A DNA stretch of 64,000 nt. Source: Prauserella isguenensis. Lineage in GTDB: Bacteria > Actinomycetota > Actinomycetes > Mycobacteriales > Pseudonocardiaceae. Position 1 is the first letter of the stretch. The number at the start of each line of letters is the position of its first letter. Positions 51,229 to 59,446 of the stretch are shown one piece after another. The DNA is taken from NCBI RefSeq assembly GCF_014191605.1, contig NZ_JACHWU010000004.1:62001-126000 (forward strand), written 5' to 3'. Under the pieces are notes generated by a model. It had not been told where the DNA came from. It searched no databases and saw nothing but the letters and a program-made list of their open reading frames with translations. Made by a program: the position numbers and the translations under genes.

Positions 51229-51391
51229 GCTCCCTCGAGACGTCGGCGTCGCTCCCGTCCCGGCGGTGTGGGCGGGATGTCCGGTGCTCGAACAGCATGC
51301 CGGATCCGCATGCGTCCGGCCGGTCACACAACCCCTGATCTGCCACTTTTCCTGGGAAAACGTGCCGGGCTGGCCCCGCCCGGAAGGTCGT

Positions 51392-51422
51392 GTTACCTTG
51401 AGTAACAGTAAATCTCGGTAAC
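51392..51422. promoter_or_regulatory. Operator-like palindrome upstream of the diiron oxygenase
   Basis: GTTAC (51392–51396) and GTAAC (51402–51406) form a palindrome with a 5-nt centre, and a further GGTAAC lies at 51417–51422. The A/T-rich cluster sits 30–60 nt before the start and looks like a TetR-type operator over the promoter. Confidence 0.4.
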
Positions 51423-51450
51423 AGGCATTCTCGTCGTCAGGGAGCTTCCT

Positions 51451-52365
51451 ATGACCAGCGTCGACCACCGCAGTGACGCGGACGCGCAGCACGACCACGA
51501 CTCGGTCGCGCAGCGGCTGCTGGACTCCTCGGAGATGTTGTCGTACGACCCCGCCACGGAGGTCGACTGGGAGACGCCGCTGGACACCTCCTACTGGGGG
51601 ACGTCGCCGGAGTGGAGCACGCTCTATGGCACGCCCTACTGGGACGAGATGACCGAGGACCAGCGACGCGAGCTGACGCGGCAGGAAGCGGCGTCCGTGG
51701 CCAGCACGGGCATCTGGTTCGAGATGATCCTCCAGCAGATGGTGCTGCGGGACTTCTACGCCAAGGACCCGACGTCACCGGAGTTCCAGTGGGCCCTGAC
51801 GGAGATCGCCGACGAGTGCCGGCACTCGATCATGTTCGCCCGCGGCGCGGAGAAGCTGAACGCGCCCGCCTACCGGCCGAAGTGGTACGCGGTGCACGGC
51901 GGCAGGTTCTACGCCGCCACCGCGCGCGGTGAGGCCGCCTACGCCGCGATCCTCGTGGCCGAAGAAGTCCTCGACGTGATGCAGCGCGACTGGATGCGCG
52001 ACGAGCGCGTCGTGCCCTTCGTGCGCACCATCAACAACATCCACGTGGTCGAGGAATCGCGGCACATGAAGTTCGCGCGCGAGGAGACCAAGGAGCGGAT
52101 GAAGGACGCGGGCAAGCTCCGCCGCCACATCAACGCGATCAACATCGCCGTCGTCGCGTACTTCATCGTCGACGCCATGTGGAACCCGAAGGTCTACGAG
52201 AACGCGGGCCTGGACCCGAAGCGGGCCATCCGGGAGGCCCGCAGCAACGAGAACCACAAGGCGATGCTGCGTTCGAGCTGTGCCGGTCTCATGGAGTTCC
52301 TCAACTCGGCCGGTCTGCTGACGAAGGCCTCGAAGCGCATCTACAAGCGCGCCAACCTGCTCTGA
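51451..52365 (+). CDS. AurF-type diiron oxygenase
   Basis: The 304-aa helical protein matches the p-aminobenzoate N-oxygenase AurF family. Probable iron ligands: Glu91, Glu118, ADECRHS (Glu122, His125), Glu171/172 in VAEEVLDVMQRD, His198 in NNIHVVEESRH, with Glu202 and His205. AurF enzymes oxidise amines or aromatics with O2 and need an electron donor; the adjacent FprB-like gene, 18 nt downstream, is the obvious one. The same pair (Rv0885–fprB) occurs in M. tuberculosis. ATG at 51451 follows AGGGAG. The substrate is unknown. Confidence 0.87.
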   Translation: MTSVDHRSDADAQHDHDSVAQRLLDSSEMLSYDPATEVDWETPLDTSYWGTSPEWSTLYGTPYWDEMTEDQRRELTRQEAASVASTGIWFEMILQQMVLRDFYAKDPTSPEFQWALTEIADECRHSIMFARGAEKLNAPAYRPKWYAVHGGRFYAATARGEAAYAAILVAEEVLDVMQRDWMRDERVVPFVRTINNIHVVEESRHMKFAREETKERMKDAGKLRRHINAINIAVVAYFIVDAMWNPKVYENAGLDPKRAIREARSNENHKAMLRSSCAGLMEFLNSAGLLTKASKRIYKRANLL

Positions 52366-52383
52366 CCCCGGCTCGGACATCAC

Positions 52384-53895
52384 ATGGCCTACGCGATCAC
52401 GCAGACCTGCTGCAACGACGCCTCGTGCGTCGCGGTGTGCCCGGTCAACTGCATCCATCCGACGCCGGACGAGCCGGATTTCGGCACCACCGACATGCTC
52501 TACATCGACCCGCGCAGCTGCATCGACTGCGGCGCGTGTGCCGATGCGTGCCCGGTGGACGCCATCTTCCCGGTCGACATGCTGAGCGAGTCCCTCAAGC
52601 CGTACGCCGACGTGAACGCCCGGTTCTACGACGGCAAACCGGTGTCGGCGGACGTGCTCGGCTCCTCGCCGGTGTTCCACAACTGGGGTGCGCCCACGTT
52701 CGACCGCACGATCTCGAGCGACTTCCCCGCGCTGGACGTCGCCGTCGTCGGCAGCGGTCCGGCGGGGATGTATGCCGTCGAGGACCTGCTGCTGCACACC
52801 AGTGCGCGGGTGACGCTGATCGACCGCCTCGACGTCGCGGGCGGGCTGATCCGCTTCGGCGTGGCGCCGGACCATCCGTCGACGAAACGGATCGACGAGA
52901 CGTTCGCGCGCTACCGCGAGCATCCGCGCCTCACGTTGCGGCTCGGTGTCGAGGTCGGCAGGGACGTCACGGTCGACGAGCTGGCCGCCCGGCACGACGC
53001 GGTCGTCTACGCCGTGGGCGCGTCGTCGGCGCGATCGCTGGGTATCGCCGGGGAGCAGCTCCCAGGTAGCGTCGCCGCGACCGACGTCGTCTCCTGGTAC
53101 AACGGCCACCCCGATGCGAGCGCCGACCTCGACCTGTCGTCGGAGCGCGCCGTGCTGATCGGTAACGGCAACGTCGCACTCGACGTCGCCCGCATCCTGT
53201 CCAGCGATCCGGACACGTTGGCGAACACGTCCATCTCGCAGAGTGCGTTGACGCGGCTGCGGTCCAGTTCGGTGCGGGAGGTCGTGCTGCTGGCCCGGCG
53301 CGGACCGGAACACGCCGCGTACACCGAGCCGGAACTGCTGGCCCTGACGCGGCATCCGGACTTCGATGTCGTCGTGGACACCCACGACGACCGCGTGACA
53401 AAGGCGATCGACGCCGCCGAGCCGGGGGAGAAGGCGCACCTGCTGCAGGGGGTCGCCCAGGAGCGCATCGACTGGTCGGCACCGGCCGTGGGAGGTCGGC
53501 GACGGATCGTACTCCGGTTCCACTCCTCGCCGCGCGACATGCTCGGCGACGACCGCGTGGCCGGATTGCGAACCGGCGGGCCCAAGTCCGATGTGGACAT
53601 CGAAGCGGGATTGGTGGTGCGCGCCGTGGGGTACCGCGGGACCGGGGTGCGGGGCCTGCCGTTCGACGAGACGACGGGCACGATCCCCAACACGGCGGGC
53701 CGAGTGCAGGGACGCGACGGCACGTACGTCGTGGGGTGGATCAAGCGCGGCCCGTCCGGCGGGATCGGCGCCAACAAGACGTGCGCGCAGGAGACCGTCG
53801 CCGCACTGCTGGACGACGTCCGCAGCGGCACCGTCCGGACGTCGCGGGGCAGCTCGGCGAAACCGAAGCGGACCGGACTCCTCCGCCGGTCCTGA
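52384..53895 (+). CDS. fprB: Ferredoxin-fused NADPH–ferredoxin reductase (FprB-like)
   Basis: The 503-aa fusion has an N-terminal two-cluster ferredoxin (CCNDASCVAVCPVNC and CIDCGACADACPVDA, residues 9–60), then an FAD-binding loop VAVVGSGPAGMYAVEDLL, an NADP loop VLIGNGNVALDVARIL and the C-terminal GWIKRGPSGGIGANKTC of adrenodoxin-reductase-like enzymes. It should deliver NADPH electrons to the AurF-type oxygenase. ATG at 52384, 18 nt after the oxygenase stop. Length is shorter than mycobacterial FprB. Confidence 0.92.
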   Translation: MAYAITQTCCNDASCVAVCPVNCIHPTPDEPDFGTTDMLYIDPRSCIDCGACADACPVDAIFPVDMLSESLKPYADVNARFYDGKPVSADVLGSSPVFHNWGAPTFDRTISSDFPALDVAVVGSGPAGMYAVEDLLLHTSARVTLIDRLDVAGGLIRFGVAPDHPSTKRIDETFARYREHPRLTLRLGVEVGRDVTVDELAARHDAVVYAVGASSARSLGIAGEQLPGSVAATDVVSWYNGHPDASADLDLSSERAVLIGNGNVALDVARILSSDPDTLANTSISQSALTRLRSSSVREVVLLARRGPEHAAYTEPELLALTRHPDFDVVVDTHDDRVTKAIDAAEPGEKAHLLQGVAQERIDWSAPAVGGRRRIVLRFHSSPRDMLGDDRVAGLRTGGPKSDVDIEAGLVVRAVGYRGTGVRGLPFDETTGTIPNTAGRVQGRDGTYVVGWIKRGPSGGIGANKTCAQETVAALLDDVRSGTVRTSRGSSAKPKRTGLLRRS

Positions 53896-53934
53896 CCGGG
53901 GACGGCCCACGCGACCGCGCGGCGGCCGCCCCGG
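53896..53934. terminator. Bidirectional hairpin between fprB and the monooxygenase gene
   Basis: CCGGGGACGGCC (53896–53907) pairs with GGCCGCCCCGG (53924–53934) with one bulged base, directly after the fprB stop and just before the end of the convergent monooxygenase gene. Confidence 0.5.
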
Positions 53935-53949
53935 GCGAGGCGGGCGGCG

Positions 53950-55866
53950 TCACCCCTCGTCGGCAGGCAGCGCGGGTTCGGTGCGGTAGTCGGCGAGGTC
54001 GGCGCGGCGGGTCATGGACCAGTAGTCGACGATGCGCCAGGGCATGGTCGACACCACGCGGCCGTCGGCGTTGCGGTACCAGTTGGTCATGCCGGGATGG
54101 GTCCAGAGCATCTTCTCGTGGGCCTCGTCGTGCCGCCGGGTGTAGTCGGACTCCACCTCGGGACGAACCTCCACGGCGCGCAGGCCGCGGCGGGCCATGG
54201 TCACCAGGGTGTCGACGATGTAGCGGACCTGGCATTCGGCCACCGTGATGAAGCTGCCGCCGTGCCCCAGCGCGGTCCCCGGTCCGCAGGTGATGAACAA
54301 GTTCGGGAAGTCGGGAACGGTGATGCCGAGGTAGGCGTGGGCGTTCTCGGGACCCCAGGTCTCGGCCAGCGTCGCACCGGAACGGCCCGTGACCCGCATC
54401 GGGTACAGGAAGCGGTGGGTGTGGAAGCCGGTGGCCAGGATGACGACGTCGACGTCGGCGTCGGTGCCGCCGCTGCCGCGGACACCGGTCGGCGTGATCT
54501 CCTCGACGCCTTCGGTGACGAGTTCGACGTTGTCGCGCCGCAGCGCGGTGAACCAGCCGTTGTCGAGCAGCATGCGTTTGCCGAACGGCGGATAGTCCGG
54601 CAACGCCTTGGCGATCAGATCCGGCCTTCCGTCCAATTGCGACTCCAGATACCGGGTGAAGGCGCGGCGGTGGCTGTCGTTGATCACGTTGACCGACCGG
54701 TCGGGGTGCGGCCACTCCGGATCGATCTGCAGGGCGGGGTGCACGCGGTCGTTGAAGTTCCACGCGAGCCGGGTGCGGTACCAGGCGCGGTAGAACGGGA
54801 CCCGCTCCATCAGGAGCGCGACGGCGTCGTCGATCTCGCTGAAGTAGACGTCGTTGGGTGCGATCCACTGGGGTGAGCGCTGGAAGACGGTCAGCTGCGA
54901 CACCGTCGGGGCGATGGCCGGTACGACCTGCATGGCGCTGGCCCCGCTACCGACGACGGCGACGCGCTTCCCCGTCAGGTCGAGCTCCTCGGGCCAGGCG
55001 GCGGTGTGGAAGATCGGGCCCCGGAAGTCGTCGATGCCGGGGATCGCGGGAATCTTGGGCCGGTTCAGGGCGCCGGTCGCGCTGATCAGGATGCGTGCGG
55101 TGAGTCGCTCGCCGTGTTCGGTGTGGACGGTCCAGGTGGCGCTGTCGGCGTCGTAGTCGGCGGTGAGGACCTCGGTGCCGAAGCGGATCACCTTGTGGAG
55201 GTCGTGGTCGTCGGCGACGCCGCGGAGGTACTGTTCCACCTCGTCGCGCTTGCCGAAGTGGGTCCGCCAGTCGCGTGGTGCGAACGAGTACGAGTAGAGG
55301 TGGCTCGGGGTGTCGACACCGGCGCCCGGGTAGACGTTCTCCAGCCAGCAGCCGCCGACGTCGTCGTTCTTCTCCAGCACGACGTGGTCGATGCCCGCCT
55401 CGCGGAGTGTGATCGCGGCGAGCATGCCCGAGATGCCGGCGCCGATCACGATGGCGTCGATGTCACCGTCCGGGGCGGCGGGCGTGGGCGACGGCGTGAA
55501 TCCCATGTCCTCGGCGGCCATGTCGGCGTACTCGGCGGGAACGGCCTCGCCGTTGGCGAGTTCCAGCAGCTCGCGGAGCTCGTCACCGACCGGCGCGGGC
55601 ACGGCGGGCGGGGTGCCGGTTTCGTGGGTCAGCACGGCGTCGAGTGTGGCGTCCTTGATCCGGGCCGCGACCTCGGGCGGGAAGCCGCCCGAGTCGTTGT
55701 TGTCCATACCGCGGCTGCGGCTCGGCCGGTACGGGTCCTGGAGCCAGGCGCGATCACCGGTGAGTTGGTACAGCACCGGTACGAGGGCGGGCAGGTTGGC
55801 GTGCTCGAGGGCTGCGGCGAGGTCGGCCGCATCCGTGTCACTCGTCTCCGGGGGTGTCTCGGTCAC
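53950..55866 (-). CDS. Baeyer–Villiger-type flavin monooxygenase
   Basis: The 638-aa enzyme has an N-terminal ~140-residue extension, then FAD loop AIVIGAGISGMLAAITL, the Baeyer–Villiger fingerprint FRGPIFHTAAWP (F-x-G-x3-H-x3-W-P) and a second Rossmann loop VAVVGSGASAMQVVPAIAP for NADPH. Such enzymes turn ketones to esters or lactones with O2. It is divergent from the nitroreductase-like gene across a 249-bp region carrying two palindromes. Start at 55866 gives the acidic N-terminal extension also seen in related long forms. Confidence 0.9.
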   Translation of the reverse strand: MTETPPETSDTDAADLAAALEHANLPALVPVLYQLTGDRAWLQDPYRPSRSRGMDNNDSGGFPPEVAARIKDATLDAVLTHETGTPPAVPAPVGDELRELLELANGEAVPAEYADMAAEDMGFTPSPTPAAPDGDIDAIVIGAGISGMLAAITLREAGIDHVVLEKNDDVGGCWLENVYPGAGVDTPSHLYSYSFAPRDWRTHFGKRDEVEQYLRGVADDHDLHKVIRFGTEVLTADYDADSATWTVHTEHGERLTARILISATGALNRPKIPAIPGIDDFRGPIFHTAAWPEELDLTGKRVAVVGSGASAMQVVPAIAPTVSQLTVFQRSPQWIAPNDVYFSEIDDAVALLMERVPFYRAWYRTRLAWNFNDRVHPALQIDPEWPHPDRSVNVINDSHRRAFTRYLESQLDGRPDLIAKALPDYPPFGKRMLLDNGWFTALRRDNVELVTEGVEEITPTGVRGSGGTDADVDVVILATGFHTHRFLYPMRVTGRSGATLAETWGPENAHAYLGITVPDFPNLFITCGPGTALGHGGSFITVAECQVRYIVDTLVTMARRGLRAVEVRPEVESDYTRRHDEAHEKMLWTHPGMTNWYRNADGRVVSTMPWRIVDYWSMTRRADLADYRTEPALPADEG

Positions 55867-55931
55867 AGCAGTCGGTCCTCCGCTTCCGCCGCGCAGTGGG
55901 ACTCATCAGGAAGTGGTACTCACCGAGAAGT

Positions 55932-55945
55932 CTAACGGCAGTTAG
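55932..55945. promoter_or_regulatory. Operator-like palindrome upstream of the monooxygenase
   Basis: CTAACGGCAGTTAG is a perfect 5-bp-arm palindrome (CTAAC-N4-GTTAG) 66 nt upstream of the monooxygenase start. It has the size of a TetR-family operator; the tetR gene at 58538 is the nearest candidate. Confidence 0.5.
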
Positions 55946-56072
55946 GTTCTGGTGGTTCCGATGAGCCGTGGGAACAGTGTCAACACGCCGCGACACGCTG
56001 CGTCAAGTTCGCTGATCATTTCGGGAGGCGTCTTGACATGTGCCTCCGGTCACAGGAGTATCGCTGCTCATA

Positions 56073-56090
56073 ACCTAACAATGGATAGGT
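56073..56090. promoter_or_regulatory. Operator-like palindrome upstream of the nitroreductase-like gene
   Basis: ACCTAACAATGGATAGGT has arms ACCTA and TAGGT, 26 nt before the start at 56116. It shares the CTAAC…TAGG half-sites with the palindrome at 55932–55945. Confidence 0.45.
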
Positions 56091-56115
56091 AATACCGATG
56101 GTGAAGGGTTGAGCA

Positions 56116-56766
56116 ATGGAGCTGACCGACGCGATGCGCACGGTGGGTACGTGCCGGTACTACCGGCGGGACCCGGTGCCCGACGACACGCTGTACCGGG
56201 CGTTCGAGGCGGCGCGGTTCGGGCCGCAGGGCGGCAACCGGCAGCCCGTGCGCTGGATCGTGGTCCGCGACCGGGCGCGCAAACAGGCGTTGCAGGACCT
56301 GTACCTGCCGATGTGGAAGGCGTACCTCGGCGGCATCGGCGACGGCAGCGTCAACATCGGCGCCATGCCGAAGGCCGTGCGCGATGCGGACCACTTCGCC
56401 GAGCATCTCGCCGACGTTCCCGCGATCGTCGTGGTCTGCGCCGAGGTGGACGGGCTGCACCCGACGGACCTGGAGCTGGACCGGGTGTCGGTCGTCGGCG
56501 GCGGGTCGATCTACCCGACGGTGCAGAACTTCTGCCTCGCGCTGCGCGACCAGGGCGTCGCGTCGGCCGTCACCACGCTGCTGTGCCACGCCGAACCGCA
56601 GGTGCGCGACCTGCTCGAGATCCCCGACGACTTCCTGACGGCCGCGCACGTCACCGTCGGCTATCCGGAGAAGGGCTTCCCGACGAAACTGTCGCGCAGC
56701 CCGGTGGCCGACATCGTCGCCGCAGAGACCTTCACCCGGCCTTACTTCGCCGACGCCGCCGTCTGA
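56116..56766 (+). CDS. Nitroreductase-family protein
   Basis: The 216-aa FMN-dependent nitroreductase fold shows TCRYYRRDPVPDDTLYRAFE, the FMN-binding RFGPQGGNRQPVRW and SIYPTVQNFCLALRDQGVAS. These enzymes reduce nitro, quinone or enone groups, or act as dehalogenases; none can be singled out. ATG at 56116 has weak spacing to AGGG. The acyl-CoA synthetase gene follows after 37 nt, so both are probably one transcript. Confidence 0.88.
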   Translation: MELTDAMRTVGTCRYYRRDPVPDDTLYRAFEAARFGPQGGNRQPVRWIVVRDRARKQALQDLYLPMWKAYLGGIGDGSVNIGAMPKAVRDADHFAEHLADVPAIVVVCAEVDGLHPTDLELDRVSVVGGGSIYPTVQNFCLALRDQGVASAVTTLLCHAEPQVRDLLEIPDDFLTAAHVTVGYPEKGFPTKLSRSPVADIVAAETFTRPYFADAAV

Positions 56767-56803
56767 GCCGGCCGCAGGCGACCCGATCCCCGCAGGAGAC
56801 ACC

Positions 56804-58363
56804 GTGCCCGACCTCGCCCCGCACCACCGGACCCCGCTGGGCCGCGCGACGATCGGTGACCAGCTGCGCAGGCACGCCAGGACGCAGCCGGACAAGGTCG
56901 CGTTCATCGCCTATGGCGCCGACGGCACCCGCACCGAGACGACCTACGGCGCGCTCAACGAGCGGGCCAACCGGTTCGCGCACCTGTTCACGGCACGCGG
57001 ACTGGGCCACGGCGGCAGGATCGCGTCGATGGCACGCAACAGCGTCGACGTCGTCGCGGCCTACTACGGCGCCCTCAAGATCGGTGCCGCGTTCACCGGG
57101 GTGAATCCGCTGTACCGCGAACCGGAGGCGGCGCACCAGCTGAGCCACAGCAGGGCGACGCTCGTGCTCGCCGACCCGGACTTCCAGGCCGTCGTCGACG
57201 CGGCACGGCCGCCGGACACGGCACGGCTGACCTACGGCGCCGATCTGGACGGGCTGCTGGCCGAGCAGCCTGCCGACGAGCCGGACGTCGCCGTGGACGA
57301 GAACGACGTGGCGCTGATCGTCTACACCTCCGGCACCGAGGCCAGCCCGAAGGGCGTGCTGATCCCGCACCGCAACTACCTCGCCTCCACGGCTCCGGCG
57401 TGGGGCTGGGGACTGGACACCGGACCGCGGGACACGTGGCTGTTCGTCATGCCGTTCCACACGATCGCCGGGCTGGGCTCCATGACCAGCCTGACGCTGA
57501 TGGGAGCGACGCTGGTGCTGCCCGCGACGGTCGAACCGGCCGCAGCCCTGCGGATCATCGCGGCCGAGCGGATCACCGTCATCGCGCAGACGCCGACGTT
57601 CTACACGGCGTTGTCGCAGGAGCCGGCGTTCGGATCGGACGCGGTCGGCCAGGTGCGCCGGTGCATGACCTACGGCGGGCTGATCCCGCCGCACGTCGTC
57701 GAGGCCTGGGCCGCGGCGGCGCCCGACGTGATGTGGGGGACGTACTGGGGCCAGTCGGAGCTCTCGCAGCTCGGCACCGTCGGGTTCTTCCGCACGCTCG
57801 ACGACGTCCCCGGCGGTGACGCGGCGTGGATCGGCAAGCCGGTCACGCACCTGGAGATCCGCGTCGTCGACGCCGACGGCAACGACGCCGAGGTCGGCGA
57901 GCTGCTGTGCCGTACCCCGTCGGCCATGCTGGGCTACCTCGACGATCCGGAGCGCACCGCCGAGGTGTTCCGCGACGGCTGGGTCCACACCGGCGACATG
58001 GTGCGCATCGACGGCGAGGGCAACCTGTTCTTCCACGACCGCCTCAAAGACATGATCAAGACCGGCGGGATGAACGTGTCGTCCCAGGAGGTCGAGCGGG
58101 TCGTGTACGGCCATCCGGGCGTACTCAGGGCCGCGGTCGTCGGCATGCCGGACGCGTACTGGTCGGAGGCGGTCACGGCGTTCGTCGTCCCGGACGGCGA
58201 CCACGAGGTCACCGCCGAGGACGTCGTCGCCGTGTGCCGGGAGCGGCTCGCCTCGTACAAGGTGCCCAAGGCCGTGCACGTGGTCTCGGAGCTGCCCGTG
58301 GATCCGCAGGGCAAGATTCTGAAGCGGCAGCTGCGCGGGCAGGTGGCGAACGCGCCTGCCTGA
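56804..58363 (+). CDS. AMP-dependent acyl-CoA synthetase/ligase
   Basis: The 519-aa adenylating enzyme has the P-loop-like IVYTSGTEASPKGVLIPH, the mid motif YWGQSELSQLGT, hinge GDMVRIDGEGNLFFHDRLKD and C-terminal QGKILKRQLRG with the catalytic Lys. It activates a carboxylic acid as acyl-AMP and joins it to CoA. The P-loop has TSGTEASPKG where most relatives have TSGTTGxPKG. GTG at 56804. With the monooxygenase it suggests catabolism of a lipid- or terpenoid-like acid, which is inference. Confidence 0.9.
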   Translation: MPDLAPHHRTPLGRATIGDQLRRHARTQPDKVAFIAYGADGTRTETTYGALNERANRFAHLFTARGLGHGGRIASMARNSVDVVAAYYGALKIGAAFTGVNPLYREPEAAHQLSHSRATLVLADPDFQAVVDAARPPDTARLTYGADLDGLLAEQPADEPDVAVDENDVALIVYTSGTEASPKGVLIPHRNYLASTAPAWGWGLDTGPRDTWLFVMPFHTIAGLGSMTSLTLMGATLVLPATVEPAAALRIIAAERITVIAQTPTFYTALSQEPAFGSDAVGQVRRCMTYGGLIPPHVVEAWAAAAPDVMWGTYWGQSELSQLGTVGFFRTLDDVPGGDAAWIGKPVTHLEIRVVDADGNDAEVGELLCRTPSAMLGYLDDPERTAEVFRDGWVHTGDMVRIDGEGNLFFHDRLKDMIKTGGMNVSSQEVERVVYGHPGVLRAAVVGMPDAYWSEAVTAFVVPDGDHEVTAEDVVAVCRERLASYKVPKAVHVVSELPVDPQGKILKRQLRGQVANAPA

Positions 58364-58445
58364 GCCCTGTGCGGTGTCTGGGCAGGGCTGCCGGATCGGC
58401 GGGGTTGCTGGAACGGCAGGATTGCTGGAGCGGTGCCCGCGCGGT

Positions 58446-58463
58446 GCGCGATAGTGATCGCGC
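58446..58463. promoter_or_regulatory. Palindrome upstream of tetR
   Basis: GCGCGAT (58446–58452) and ATCGCGC (58457–58463) form perfect 7-bp arms with a 4-nt spacer, 74 nt before the TetR start. It could be an autoregulatory site, though its half-site differs from those at 55932 and 56073. Confidence 0.35.
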
Positions 58464-58537
58464 CCGCGCGGGTGTGTGGCTGACATGCGGGCAGGTAGGC
58501 GGACACGGCGGCACCGGGTGGTGGCGCGAGGGGAGAC

Positions 58538-59173
58538 GTGGAACGGGTGGCCGAGCCGACCGACGGGGCCGAACCGGCGAACCGCACGGGCTCGCGCACG
58601 GAGCGGAGTCGTGGCCGGCGTGCGGAGATCGTCACGGCGGCGGCGCAGACCTTCGCGACCCGCGGGTACGGCAACGTCGGAATGCGCGACATCGCCGAGG
58701 CCGTCGGTATCCGCGGGGCGAGCCTGTACCACCACTTCTCGTCGAAAGAGGAGATCCTCTACGAGATCTGCCTGGCGGTGACACGGGAGCCGGTGGAGGA
58801 GAACCTGCCGCTGCTCGACGCGGCGGGAACCCCGGCGGAGCGGCTCGCCGGCCTGCTGCAGGCGCACATCCGGCAGTTGCGCAGGCGGCGGGTGGAGCAC
58901 CTGGTGGCGTTGCACGAGCGCACGTCGCTGACGGAGGAGCACCTGGCCGAGGTCGACCGGTATCGGCAGTACTACCACCGGCGGGTGCGGGACGTGATCG
59001 CCGCGGGCATGCGCGCGGGCGAGTTCCGCGAGCTTGACCCGAAGCTGGTGGCGCTGGGCATGCTCGACATGCTCAACGGGGTCAGCGGCTGGATCCGCGG
59101 GGCGTCGGACGACGACGTCGAGGACGTCGCCGACACGTATCTGCGGATGCTGTTCGACGGCCTGCGCCCCTGA
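58538..59173 (+). CDS. TetR-family regulator
   Basis: The 211-aa repressor-type protein has the N-terminal helix–turn–helix (EIVTAAAQTFATRGYGNVGM then IRGASLYHHFSSKEEIL, about residues 29–75) and a ligand-binding C-terminal domain (ALGMLDMLNGVSGWIRG). The C-terminal style resembles regulators of lipid or steroid catabolism such as KstR2, which fits the adjacent acyl-CoA synthetase. GTG at 58538. The 3' end is followed by degenerate tandem repeats. Confidence 0.88.
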   Translation: MERVAEPTDGAEPANRTGSRTERSRGRRAEIVTAAAQTFATRGYGNVGMRDIAEAVGIRGASLYHHFSSKEEILYEICLAVTREPVEENLPLLDAAGTPAERLAGLLQAHIRQLRRRRVEHLVALHERTSLTEEHLAEVDRYRQYYHRRVRDVIAAGMRAGEFRELDPKLVALGMLDMLNGVSGWIRGASDDDVEDVADTYLRMLFDGLRP

Positions 59174-59271
59174 GGTGAACAGGCTGCGCCCGTGACGTGC
59201 CGGGCTGTGCCTGTGACGTGCTGTGCCCGGCTGCGCTGTCCTGAGGTGGCGGGCTGCGCTTGTGAGGCGCC
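59160..59271 (+). repeat. Degenerate ~21-bp tandem repeat starting in the tetR 3' end
   Basis: Imperfect units such as GGCTGCGCCCGTGACGTGCC (59182), GGGCTGTGCCTGTGACGTGC (59202) and GGGCTGCGCTTGTGAGGC (59250) follow the gene, whose own end GGCCTGCGCCCCTGAGGTG is recognisably the first copy. Unit length varies between 20 and 28 bp. Confidence 0.45.
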
Positions 59272-59446
59272 GGTGACGTCGGCCGGGGCGATGAAGCCGG
59301 CGGGAAGCTGATGCACCCCGACGTGCTGGTCACGGGCTGTTTCGCAAGGTTGGCGGCGCCCCGCGTGCGGACGACGCGAGGGTGGCTGCCTACCCTGCCA
59401 GGTGACGCCGAGTACGTGTCCGCTGCCAGCGGAAGAGGGGAGACCC

